Assembly (NCBI GenBank): GCA_041390105.1
Contig: JAWKQO010000003.1
Coordinates: 248,001 to 312,000, forward strand
DNA: 64,000 bases
Direction of reading: 5' to 3'
From: Gemmatimonadota bacterium
GTDB lineage: Bacteria; Gemmatimonadota; Gemmatimonadetes; Longimicrobiales; Gaopeijiaceae
Made by a program: the position numbers and the translations under genes. The notes beneath the pieces are model-generated. The model did not search any database, was not told the DNA's origin, and worked only from the letters and a program-made list of their open reading frames with translations. Numbering within the stretch: position 1 is the first letter of the stretch; each line of letters begins with the position of its first letter. This document shows, one piece after another, positions 34,909-43,624 of the stretch.

Positions 34909-37725
34909 TCAGGGCTCGATCAGCTCCATCGCCTTGCGTGCGCGCTGCGTGAAGCGATTGTCCTCTCCGCGGCCCGCCAGCACGAGCTCATAGCCGCCGC
35001 GAATCAGCTCCCTGACGTCGTCGCTGTGGTCGCCCGACCGCCAGCGCGCCTCACCGAGCAGGTTGCGCACGGCACCGAGCTCCCAGTGACCCTCCTCCAA
35101 GGACGTAGCGAGAGCACGCAGGCCCTCCGCAGCCTCCGGGACCGCCTGGGCCGGTCGGTCCTGACTCAAGTACAGCTTGGCCAATTCCACATGGATGCGC
35201 GCCACCTGGGGGTGGTCCCTTCCGACCGAGGCCTCGGCCCACCCGAGCGCACGGCCGAGCTCTCGCTCCGCCTCCCCGAAACGCTTCAGCTCGCCCAGCA
35301 CGGACGCGATGGCGGTCAGGTCCTGCGCCACGTAGACGTGGTCGACACCCAGCACGACGCTGTCGACGCGAAAGGCCTTCCGCTGCAGGTCCACCGCACG
35401 CTCGAGGTCACCGAGCTGCTGATAGACACTGGCCATGTTGTAGTAGGACGTCGCCACGTCGGGACCGTTCTCGCCCTGTAGCTCCAGGCTCAGGGTCAGG
35501 GATCGTTCGTGGAACTCCAGGGCACCGCGCAGATCGTCCTGGTCCTGGCGGAGGTTGGCCAGGTTGTTGTACACCGTGCCCAGTATCGGAGCACGGAGTC
35601 CGTAGCGCGCGACAAAGATGTCGTGTGCTCTTCGGATCGCCGCTTCGGCATCCGCGAACTGGCCCTGCTCCTTCAGGACATTCGAAAGGCTGATCAGGTT
35701 GAAGCCGACCTGGGGATGCTCGCTTCCCAGCACTCGCTCGGCCTGTGCGATGTTCTCGCGCAGCCCTTCTTCCGCCAGGTCGAACTCGCCTTGGAGCCGA
35801 TAGACCCCCGACAGGTTGCTCCGCAGGATGATGAGGTTCGAGTTGTCCTCGTGCAGCAGCGTCTCGGCAAGCTCGAGCGCACGTTCCATGTCCTGCCGGG
35901 CCCCCACCAGGTCGCCGTTGTTCAGGCGTGCGTTCCCGCGCGCCCCCAGCGCATGGTACAAGGTCGTATCCCGCACGGCGCCCTGCAGCTGCCCAGCCAA
36001 CTCCACCGCCTCGCCGGCAAGCGTCGCCTCCTCCTCCACCTTCGTCGCTTCCTCCAGCACGTCCGCCAGCGCCAGGAGGCTCACGGCCAGCTCGCGCACG
36101 TCGGGCGGACGCCGAGCCCGAGCCGTCTCCACCAACTCACGCGCCAGGCGCTCGGCTTCTTCGAGGTCGCCCTGCGCCGTGTACACACGCCTCAGGCGAT
36201 CCTTCGCCGTGGTCGCGGCTTCCGAGTCGTCGCCTTCCACACTCCGGGTCAGTTGCAGGGCCTCCTCCAGCGCAGGTCGAGCGCGGTCGAGCAGTCCCAA
36301 CTGCTGGTAGACGTAGCCGATGAGCGAGAGCATCTCACCGCGGACTTCGGGCTGCTCCGCCAGTTCGGTCCGCAGGCGAACCTCGCCCGAGTCCACGAGC
36401 TCACGAGCCGTGATGTCTCGACCCTGGGAGGCGTCGGGATCGGCGACGCGGAACAGCCCCGTCACGAAGGCCGCGACCTGCTCCGCTTTGCGTGCTTCGA
36501 TGCGCGCCGTGTTGCGCTCCACGGCCAGGCGGTAGGTGTAGAACGTCGAAAGCACGCCGAGGGCCGCTGCAGCCGCCACCCCCAATCGGTTGCGGACCAC
36601 GAACTTGTGCGCACGGTATGTCCAGGAGTTGGGGCGCGCCGAGACCGGATGGCCGGCAAGGTAGGCTTTGATGTCGTCGGCGAACTGCGCCACCGATGCG
36701 TAGCGCCGCTCCGGCTCCTTGCGCATGGCCTTCAGGACGATGGCGTCCAGGTCGCTACGGATCGGCCGCTCTGCCGCCACCCGGCTCGGTGGCTCCGGCT
36801 CGCGCGTGGTCACGATCCGCTCGATCTCGGCGGCGGACTGCGACTCGAGCTTGAAGGGGAGAGCGCCGGCCAGCAGCTGGTAGAGCAGGACGCCCAGCGC
36901 ATAGACGTCCGTGGCGGTCCCCACCGGCTCGCCACGCACCTGCTCCGGGCTCGCATACTCGGGCGTCATGAGCCGACCTGCCGCATTGCGCGTGAGGGGG
37001 CCGTCTCCCGATTCGCCGGGCTCCAGCAGCTTCGCGATCCCGAAGTCGAGCAGCTTCGCGGCTCCCTCGTGCGTCACCAGGATGTTGGCCGGTTTCAGAT
37101 CCCGGTGGACGACCAGGTTGTTGTGCGCGTACTGGACCGCCGCGCACACCTCCAGGAACAGCCACAGCGTGCCTTCGGTCGTCAGGTTCCGGGTACGCGC
37201 CGACTCGGTGATCGGTACTCCGTCCACGTACTCCATGACCACGAAGGGCGAGCCGTCCTCCGTGGTGCCGCCGTCCAACAGCCGGGCGATTCCAGGGTGC
37301 TCGAGGTGCGCCAGGATCTGACGTTCGGCCAGAAAACGGGCTCGCCCCACATCGTTCGCGATGCCCCCGCGCATGAGCTTGATGGCGACGCGTTTCTCGA
37401 ACTCGTCGTCGGCCCGCTCCGCCAGATAGACCGCGCCCATGCCGCCGGCGCCGAGCGGCTCCAGGATGCGGTAGGGCCCGAAGCGGCGACCCGACGGAGC
37501 GGCCAGATCCTCCGCGCTGAGCTGCTCCAAGGCCCGACCCAGCTCCGCATCGATGAACGCGCCTCGGGGCTGTAGACCATCCGCTCGCAGCAGAGAGCGG
37601 ATTTCCTGCAGCAGCGCTTGGTCACCGGCACAGGCCCGTTCGAGGAACGCGTCGCGCTCCGCGGCGGGAACCTCCAGGGCCCCGTTGAACAGCTCTTCGA
37701 GCCGGGTCCAGTCGTTGTTCCCCAC
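34909..37725 (-). CDS. Transmembrane Ser/Thr protein kinase with TPR-like repeats
   Basis: 938 residues from GTG 37725, with GGAG seven bases upstream; an earlier GTG at 37764 has poorer spacing. A helical N-terminal region (WTRLEELFNGALEVPAAER) is followed by a Hanks-type kinase domain (~83-350): GAGGMGAVY, AIK at ~116, HRDLKPANIL, DFGIAK and TPEYASPEQ, all intact, so it should be active. One transmembrane helix lies near 380-400 (LGVAAAAALGVLSTFYTY). The rest is about ten TPR-like helical repeats, predicted to be outside the membrane. It resembles the PknB-TPR kinases abundant in Gemmatimonadota and Acidobacteriota. Targets unknown. Confidence 0.92.
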   Translation of the reverse strand: MGNNDWTRLEELFNGALEVPAAERDAFLERACAGDQALLQEIRSLLRADGLQPRGAFIDAELGRALEQLSAEDLAAPSGRRFGPYRILEPLGAGGMGAVYLAERADDEFEKRVAIKLMRGGIANDVGRARFLAERQILAHLEHPGIARLLDGGTTEDGSPFVVMEYVDGVPITESARTRNLTTEGTLWLFLEVCAAVQYAHNNLVVHRDLKPANILVTHEGAAKLLDFGIAKLLEPGESGDGPLTRNAAGRLMTPEYASPEQVRGEPVGTATDVYALGVLLYQLLAGALPFKLESQSAAEIERIVTTREPEPPSRVAAERPIRSDLDAIVLKAMRKEPERRYASVAQFADDIKAYLAGHPVSARPNSWTYRAHKFVVRNRLGVAAAAALGVLSTFYTYRLAVERNTARIEARKAEQVAAFVTGLFRVADPDASQGRDITARELVDSGEVRLRTELAEQPEVRGEMLSLIGYVYQQLGLLDRARPALEEALQLTRSVEGDDSEAATTAKDRLRRVYTAQGDLEEAERLARELVETARARRPPDVRELAVSLLALADVLEEATKVEEEATLAGEAVELAGQLQGAVRDTTLYHALGARGNARLNNGDLVGARQDMERALELAETLLHEDNSNLIILRSNLSGVYRLQGEFDLAEEGLRENIAQAERVLGSEHPQVGFNLISLSNVLKEQGQFADAEAAIRRAHDIFVARYGLRAPILGTVYNNLANLRQDQDDLRGALEFHERSLTLSLELQGENGPDVATSYYNMASVYQQLGDLERAVDLQRKAFRVDSVVLGVDHVYVAQDLTAIASVLGELKRFGEAERELGRALGWAEASVGRDHPQVARIHVELAKLYLSQDRPAQAVPEAAEGLRALATSLEEGHWELGAVRNLLGEARWRSGDHSDDVRELIRGGYELVLAGRGEDNRFTQRARKAMELIEP

Positions 37726-37855
37726 CGCTTCTCTCCCCGGTGTGAGGGGGCAGCGCCGGTCCACCCGTCCCCGCGCCCCTTACCCAGAAGGCGCCGTTCC
37801 GGTCTCCCCGACCTCACTCGGTGCGGCGCGGGGCGAGGCGCGCTAACGTGGGGCC

Positions 37856-39568
37856 ATGTCCCGATCCTTGAACAGTCTTGTGGTCCTGGCCCTCCTCGCC
37901 GTAGTGGGCGCCTGTGCCCGGCCGGCGGCCCAGAACGCGCCCTTCGACGTGGTCGAGGCGACCATCCCCGAGATGCAGGCCGCCATGGCCGCCGGCACGC
38001 TCAGCGCCCGTCAGCTGGTGACGGCCCATCTGGTGCGCATCGCTCGCTACGAGGACCGGCTCAACGCCGCAGTCACCATCAACGCCAACGCGCTCGCGGA
38101 GGCGGACTCGCTGGATGCCGGACGCGCCCGCGGACACGTCCGCGGCCCCCTGCACGGGATCCCGGTGGCGCTCAAGGACAACATCCAGACGACGCACCTG
38201 CCCACCACCGGCGGCGCGCTGGCCTTCGCGGACTATGTGCCGCCGTACGAGGCCACGCTCACCACCAACCTGCGGGAGGCGGGCGCCATCATCATCGCCA
38301 AGGCCGGACTGACGGAGTTCGCCAACTTCATGGCCGGCACGCCCGACCCGATGCCAGGCAACTACAACGCGCTCTCCGGCCAGGGCTACAATCCGTATGA
38401 TCCGCGGCGCGATCCACGCCCCGCCACCTTCGACGGACGACCGGCGCTCAGCACGGGCGGGTCCAGCTCCGGAATCGGGACGGCGGCGAGCTTCTGGGCG
38501 GGCAACGTGGGCACCGACACCGGCGGCTCCATCATCAGCCCTTCGAACGCCACGATGCTGGTGGGGATCCGTCCAACCCTCGGGCGGATCAGCCGCCACG
38601 GTATCGCGCCGGTCACGCTCGACCACGACATGGCCGGTCCCATGACGCGCACGGTCACGGACGCCGCCATCCTGCTGGGCGCGCTGGAAAGCCCCGCCCC
38701 GGATCCCGCCGACGCCGCCACCGGCGTGTGCGAACCACCGCCTGGCAGAGACTATACGCAATTTCTCAACGCCGACGCGCTGCGGGGCACCCGCATCGGG
38801 ATTCCCCGTGCCTTCTACTACGATGCGATCACGCTGGACGGGGAACGCCGCTCACGCGGAGGACTGGACACCGAGGCCGCCGCCCTGATGGCCGACGCCA
38901 TCGCGGTGCTGCGACAAGCGGGCGCCATCGTCGTGGATCCGGCCGATCTTCCGAGTCTCACCGCAACCGACCCCGACGAGAGCTTCGCGGCCTGGGACCT
39001 GTGCGTGGGCGGGGAACAGCATCGCGGGGCCGATGCGGCCTGCTCCATCAACTTCAAGTACGGCATGAAGCGCGACTTCAACGCGTGGTTGGAGAGCTTG
39101 GGCCCTTCCGCCCCTGTCCACTCCCTCACCGAGCTGCGGGAATGGAACCTCGCCCACGCGGCCGCCGGCGCCATGAAGTACAAGCAGTCGCGCTTCGACA
39201 TCTCCGACGAGATGGAGGTCGAGCGCGATCGCGCCCGCAACCAGGCGGACATGGCCAAGGACGAGCGACTCAGCCGCACGGAAGGCATCGACGCCGTGCT
39301 GGCCGCTCACGACCTCGACGCGATCCTGACACCGGGAAGCCGGGGGGCGGGACTGGCCGCGCGCTCCGGCACCCCGATCATCGTGGTGCCGTTCGGGTTC
39401 GTGCCCAACGAGCCCGATCCGCCCTTCCCCGCCGGGTTCGACGCGTTGCCGGCCCCCTTCGGCGTGGGCTTCAACGGAGCGGCGTGCAGCGAGCCCCGCC
39501 TGATCGCGTTGGCCTATGCATTCGAGCAGGCCACCCACCGGCGGGTCCCACCACCTAGGCTGCCGTAG
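37856..39568 (+). CDS. Amidase-signature enzyme, lipoprotein
   Basis: 570 residues. A lipoprotein signal (LALLAVVGACAR, cysteine 20) anchors it outside the cytoplasm. The amidase-signature triad is visible: Lys 107 in ALKDNIQTT, the cis-Ser in STGGSSSGIG (203-205), and nucleophile Ser 225 in GTDTGGSIISPS. It would hydrolyse amides, possibly amidated peptides or fatty-acid amides. It is divergent from the kinase gene with about 130 bases between. Substrate unknown. Confidence 0.9.
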   Translation: MSRSLNSLVVLALLAVVGACARPAAQNAPFDVVEATIPEMQAAMAAGTLSARQLVTAHLVRIARYEDRLNAAVTINANALAEADSLDAGRARGHVRGPLHGIPVALKDNIQTTHLPTTGGALAFADYVPPYEATLTTNLREAGAIIIAKAGLTEFANFMAGTPDPMPGNYNALSGQGYNPYDPRRDPRPATFDGRPALSTGGSSSGIGTAASFWAGNVGTDTGGSIISPSNATMLVGIRPTLGRISRHGIAPVTLDHDMAGPMTRTVTDAAILLGALESPAPDPADAATGVCEPPPGRDYTQFLNADALRGTRIGIPRAFYYDAITLDGERRSRGGLDTEAAALMADAIAVLRQAGAIVVDPADLPSLTATDPDESFAAWDLCVGGEQHRGADAACSINFKYGMKRDFNAWLESLGPSAPVHSLTELREWNLAHAAAGAMKYKQSRFDISDEMEVERDRARNQADMAKDERLSRTEGIDAVLAAHDLDAILTPGSRGAGLAARSGTPIIVVPFGFVPNEPDPPFPAGFDALPAPFGVGFNGAACSEPRLIALAYAFEQATHRRVPPPRLP

Positions 39569-39636
39569 GGGCCCGGCCGGGAACCCCCGGTCCGACGCGT
39601 CGGTACGGGAAAGCGAACCTCAACCCCAGAAGCCTC

Positions 39637-39879
39637 ATGCCGTACTACGAATACCGCTGCGCCGCCAACGACCGGACCCTGGAGGTCCGCCACGGGATGA
39701 ACGAGACGCTCAGCACGTGGGGCGAGCTCGCCGAGCGGACCGGCACCGCCCTGGGCGACGTGCCCGCCGACACTCCGGTGGAGAAGCTGCTGAGCACGCC
39801 CGTGCCCGTCACGGCAGCCGCCAACGCGCCCGTTTCCGGGGGCTGTGGCGCCGGGTGCGCCTGCGCGCGTCCCGCCTGA
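39637..39879 (+). CDS. FmdB-like small protein with Cys-rich tail
   Basis: 80 residues. It begins MPYYEYRCAANDRTLEV, the FmdB/zinc-ribbon opening, but the second cysteine of the usual CxxC is absent (Ala-Ala-Asn instead) and the middle CPxCG knuckle is replaced by a helical stretch (TWGELAERTGTALGD). The later PVEKLLSTPVPV matches the FmdB helix. The tail GGCGAGCACA carries four cysteines. This resembles a known FmdB variant group with a C-terminal Cys cluster. A role in redox or metal regulation is a guess. Confidence 0.6.
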   Translation: MPYYEYRCAANDRTLEVRHGMNETLSTWGELAERTGTALGDVPADTPVEKLLSTPVPVTAAANAPVSGGCGAGCACARPA

Positions 39880-39967
39880 TCGGTTGACCGGTCCCGCCCG
39901 CGGGGGACCCTCGGGCGCCAGCGCCACCGGCCGTGCGGCCTCGGGACAGTCAGCGCCCGCTGCCCAG

Positions 39968-40552
39968 TCATCGGGATGCGGTGGGCCCCTTCCCCGGTCT
40001 CAGCACCACCCTTCCCGACACTGCGTAGACAAACACCCAAGCAAGCACTGCTGTGACGCCAGCGGCGATCAGGAGGGGCTCGGCACGCGAGGAGGCCACT
40101 CCTTCGACACAATTTGCAAGAGCGACGGACAGCGCGATCACGGACGGCAACAACGCTACCTGCGCGAGCAACAACCCGATGATCACCCACATCGCGACCT
40201 GGCCAGCCCCCGGTATCCACGCCGAGGCCGCGGCCACCCCGGCGGCGGCTCCGAGCGCGAGCAGGGCAGCCGACTGGGCGATCAGCGCCGCGACAAGCGC
40301 GTAATACTCATCGCTACAGGCTGACGGACGGCCCGCGCACTCGTAGTAGACCTGCGCCACACCGAGTGCGTTTGACAGCAGTGCTGCTGCTCCCAGTGCC
40401 AAACCGGCGGCGGCAGCCATCGGAACCGGCGCGCCAACCGCTGAGAAGAATCCTGAGTTGAGGGCGGCGGCCACGCCGATGAGAGCAATCGCAGCCAGCA
40501 TGAGTGCTTCCGCGGCGGCCAACTGAGCTGCCAGAGACCCGATAGAACACAT
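39968..40552 (-). CDS. Multi-pass membrane protein, function unknown
   Basis: 194 residues from ATG 40552, with GGAGG five bases before it. It is almost all hydrophobic, with about five helices (near 5-35, 38-60, 80-105, 115-140, 150-180) and Ala-rich composition. A YYECAGRPSACSDEYYA segment near 68-84 holds two cysteines and probably faces outward. No known transporter or enzyme motif. GC content of a hand-counted line (40021) is about 60%, a little below neighbours. Low-complexity Ala-rich sequence makes family calls unreliable. Confidence 0.55.
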   Translation of the reverse strand: MCSIGSLAAQLAAAEALMLAAIALIGVAAALNSGFFSAVGAPVPMAAAAGLALGAAALLSNALGVAQVYYECAGRPSACSDEYYALVAALIAQSAALLALGAAAGVAAASAWIPGAGQVAMWVIIGLLLAQVALLPSVIALSVALANCVEGVASSRAEPLLIAAGVTAVLAWVFVYAVSGRVVLRPGKGPTASR

Positions 40553-40802
40553 CTCGACCTCCCGGTTGCGGAGCTCACCTGCGCGATCGCGAGCGACGCA
40601 AACTGATAGGCGGAGTCCAGCGCCCAAACCGGACAGCACTCGGCCTGTCGTGGGGGTGCCCACCGAGGTGTGGACCATTCGTGTGCGCGAGGTCCCCCCT
40701 TCTGATTGGCCCGGGAGGGGCGGACATGCGCGGCTCAGCGTGCCAGCCGGATCCGAACGGAGGGCGCTTACCCTGCGGACGTTCGGTCCCGCGGCCGGCG
40801 CC

Positions 40803-42974
40803 CTAGGCCTCGGGCGCCAGCGCCACCGCCGCAATCAGTTCGGCCAGCCGGCCCAGGTCCACCAGATCCAGCACCTCTCCGGGCGCATGGCTGTAGCGGC
40901 CCGGCCAGGAGAGTCCCGCGTTGGGCGCTCCCCAGAACGTGAAGGTCGTTCCGTCCGTGCCCCCCTGGGTCAGTCCCACCTGCACGGGGAGCCCCGCCGC
41001 TTCCGCGATGCGCAGGACCCGCGCGCGCTCGGCCGGGGGCGAGACGCTCGAGTTCTCGATGCTGCGCAGAACGGGTCCGGCACCCAGCGGCGCGTACGCG
41101 AAATGGGAGGACTCCAGCGGCGTGTCCGACGAGACGAACGTGTCGATGCTGAAGATCCGGCGAGCCGAGGCACCGTAGCGGCGCGCCATGACGCCAGCAC
41201 CGCGCAGCCCGCCTTCCTCCGCCACCGACCACGTAAACAACACCTTGTGGGTCAGCCGCTCCGGGTCGATGGAACGCAAGGCCAGCAGCAACGCCGTGCT
41301 TCCCGCGCGGTCGTCCAACGCGCGCGCCGTGAAACGAGTCGGTCCCAGCCGCAGGCCTTCCTTGTGGCTGGTCACACCGGCACCCACGCGTACCCCACGC
41401 GTGGCGAGCCCCTCGGCATCGAGGCCGAACCACGCCTGCATCTCGCTCGGCCGTTTACGGGTGGCCACATCGCGCGTCAGGAACACCCCTCTCAGCGGCG
41501 GCGCTGCTTCCGTCTGCAGGGCCGCGAGCGCTCGCTCGCGGGTCGGCGGTCCGCCTTCGCCGCTGGCCACGCTGGGCATGCCCGGCGGGTCGATGTGGAC
41601 CAACGCCGTCTGCCCTTCCCACGCGGAGGAGACCGCACCTCCGCGAGTGCCCAACGTGACGACGCCGTTGGGGGCGATCGACTCGATCTCGTAGCCGACC
41701 TCGTCCATGTGCGCCATGAAGACGGTGGTGTCGCGATCGGGTCCCGCTTCGACGATGACGTTGCCCACGTCGTCGACCAGAGCGCGCTCGCGCGCCCATT
41801 GTGGCATCGCCTCCAGGACGGCCCGGCGCACCGCCCACTCGTGTCCGGGCACGGCATGCAGCTCCACCAGGGTGCGGAGCAGGTCGGCCGCCGGCACCAG
41901 GCGGGCGGGGGTGGGAGGCACGTGCAAAGCCGCCCGGGCGGGCGGAGCCAGCCAGGGCGCGTTCGCCGAGAGCGACACCCCGGCCGCGTCGGCAACGGCG
42001 GTGCGCAGCGCGGCCGCATCCTCGGCTTGGACGCGCTCGGAGAGGGCACCTGGAGCCTCCACGCGAGGAGCGATCCAGGTCACCTGCGATAACCCGAGCG
42101 CACCCAGGACGCCTCCCAGATTGCCCATCCGCTCGGCGGACCGTGTCCCGCGCGTGAACGCCGCTTCACCCGGCCCCACGAGAATCACGTCGGCCACCGG
42201 AGCGGAGCGCGCCAGAAGTGCGCTCAGGCCGACCCAGCCGAACACCTCCTGCGCGCTCAGTACGAACCAGGACTCGCCAGCCGGAGCGCCCCCGGCACGG
42301 GCGCGCTCACCCACGGTGGCCACAGCCGCGCAGCCTACCCGCCGACCCGCGTCCGGAGCCGCCACGCCTCCCGCGTAGCTCCAGGCCGGCCAATGGCGGG
42401 TGACCGGGTCCAGCAACTCGATGCCGAGCGCGCGCACCTCGCTCGCATCCCGTGCTCCGACATCCACCCACAGTTGATCGGCGCTCACCACCGCCGAGTC
42501 GGCAGCATGCTGCTGCGCGAAGTGCCCGTTCGGACTCGCCACGACGCCCGCGACGGGTCCGGCGGCAGTGAGGATGCGCACCTGCTGCGCCTCGTGCGCC
42601 TGGTCCCACAGCGGGTGGCGCGATCCCCGACCGATGCGATGCACCCGTAGGTATCCATCCGCGCGGATCTCGCTGACGGCCAGCGCCGGACGATCCAGCG
42701 CGCAGGCCACTACGCGTCGAGGGGTCCCCGAGCCTGTACGCAGGACCACGTTGCCCCAGGCGTCCGCGCTCCAACCGGGGCCGAGCGCACGGGCCAGCGC
42801 CTCCGCGCTGCGGGTCTCGTACCCCGTGGCCACGTCCAGCACCGTCCACTGCGCCAGCGCATCGAGCCCGGCCTGCGGCGACTGCGCCGCTCCGGTTCCT
42901 GGGGAGGCCAGGACGCCGATCGTGCAGAGGCCGGCCACCGCTGTATAGCGCTTCAGCAAGGGATACCCGTCCAT
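40803..42974 (-). CDS. Exported M42/M28-type aminopeptidase with a decayed N-terminal copy
   Basis: 723 residues from ATG 42974, behind GAGGAGG. A signal peptide (YTAVAGLCTIGVLASPGTGAAQ) exports it. The C-terminal half (~370-720) has the M42 site: MAHMDEVGYEI (metal His, Asp), ALDDRAGS (bridging Asp), EEGGLRGAG (catalytic Glu-Glu), IDTFVSSDTP (metal Asp) and GRYSHAPGEVLDL (metal His). The N-terminal half (~35-345) has the same order of blocks but lost key residues: CALDRPALAVSEI in place of the HxDE block, and LSAQEVFGWVGL in place of the Glu-Glu block. It likely trims peptides in the periplasm. Last gene of an aminotransferase/YigZ/M42 run. Confidence 0.82.
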   Translation of the reverse strand: MDGYPLLKRYTAVAGLCTIGVLASPGTGAAQSPQAGLDALAQWTVLDVATGYETRSAEALARALGPGWSADAWGNVVLRTGSGTPRRVVACALDRPALAVSEIRADGYLRVHRIGRGSRHPLWDQAHEAQQVRILTAAGPVAGVVASPNGHFAQQHAADSAVVSADQLWVDVGARDASEVRALGIELLDPVTRHWPAWSYAGGVAAPDAGRRVGCAAVATVGERARAGGAPAGESWFVLSAQEVFGWVGLSALLARSAPVADVILVGPGEAAFTRGTRSAERMGNLGGVLGALGLSQVTWIAPRVEAPGALSERVQAEDAAALRTAVADAAGVSLSANAPWLAPPARAALHVPPTPARLVPAADLLRTLVELHAVPGHEWAVRRAVLEAMPQWARERALVDDVGNVIVEAGPDRDTTVFMAHMDEVGYEIESIAPNGVVTLGTRGGAVSSAWEGQTALVHIDPPGMPSVASGEGGPPTRERALAALQTEAAPPLRGVFLTRDVATRKRPSEMQAWFGLDAEGLATRGVRVGAGVTSHKEGLRLGPTRFTARALDDRAGSTALLLALRSIDPERLTHKVLFTWSVAEEGGLRGAGVMARRYGASARRIFSIDTFVSSDTPLESSHFAYAPLGAGPVLRSIENSSVSPPAERARVLRIAEAAGLPVQVGLTQGGTDGTTFTFWGAPNAGLSWPGRYSHAPGEVLDLVDLGRLAELIAAVALAPEA

Positions 42975-42987
42975 CAATCCTCCTCGT

Positions 42988-43620
42988 TCAGGATCCCGCC
43001 CTACCGCCGTGAGCACGGATCTCGATCTGGGCCCGCCCTCCGGTTCGCTCGCGCAGGTCGTCCACCAAACCACGCACGTCGGACTCCGGGATTGCGAACA
43101 CGAGCTCGATCTCCGCTCCGTACCTGGACGCGCTCGGTTCCAGCCCGTGTGCAGACAGGAAACCGCTGACTGCGCCGGACTCCGGATAGTCGAATCGCAC
43201 GACGACGTCCCGCCGATCGATCAGCGGCTCCAACTCGGCCTCGGCGAGCACCGCCGCTGCGGCCGCGCCGTAGGCACGGATCAGCCCGCCCACGCCCAGC
43301 TTGGTTCCGCCGAAATAGCGCGTGACCACCAGCACCGCATCCGTGACCGCCCCACCCTCCAGGTGCTGCAGGATGGGGCGCCCGGCCGTACCCGACGGCT
43401 CCCCGTCGTCACTGTACCGGAAGGTGTCGCCGCCACGTCCCACTCGCCAAGCGAAGCAGTGATGGCGGGCATCAGGGAACTCCTCGCGCACGCGGGCCAC
43501 GAACCTGTCCGCGTCGGCCGCCGAGCCGGCCTGCGACAGATCTGCGATGAATCGGGAGCCCTTGATCTTGGGGATCTCCACGCGGACCGGGCGCGTCACG
43601 GTTACCGGGCCCGGCTCCAC
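42988..43620 (-). CDS. YigZ/IMPACT-family protein
   Basis: 210 residues from GTG 43620, four bases after the aminotransferase stop; the frame is open further upstream but that part overlaps the aminotransferase gene. Hallmarks are KIKGSRFIADL, HHCFAWRVG, FRYSDDGEPSGTAGRPIL, VTRYFGGTKLGVGGLIRAY and a C-terminal RNA-binding-like alpha/beta domain. Length matches YigZ (~205). YigZ/IMPACT proteins are linked to translation control and may bind RNA; their exact role in bacteria is unsettled. It sits 13 bases before the peptidase gene. Confidence 0.88.
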   Translation of the reverse strand: MEPGPVTVTRPVRVEIPKIKGSRFIADLSQAGSAADADRFVARVREEFPDARHHCFAWRVGRGGDTFRYSDDGEPSGTAGRPILQHLEGGAVTDAVLVVTRYFGGTKLGVGGLIRAYGAAAAAVLAEAELEPLIDRRDVVVRFDYPESGAVSGFLSAHGLEPSASRYGAEIELVFAIPESDVRGLVDDLRERTGGRAQIEIRAHGGRAGS

Positions 43621-43624
43621 GCCG

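Noticed and set aside
36000..36330. Long plus-strand frames opposite the TPR kinase
   Set aside because: They are low-complexity Arg/Pro/Ala shadows of an intact kinase.
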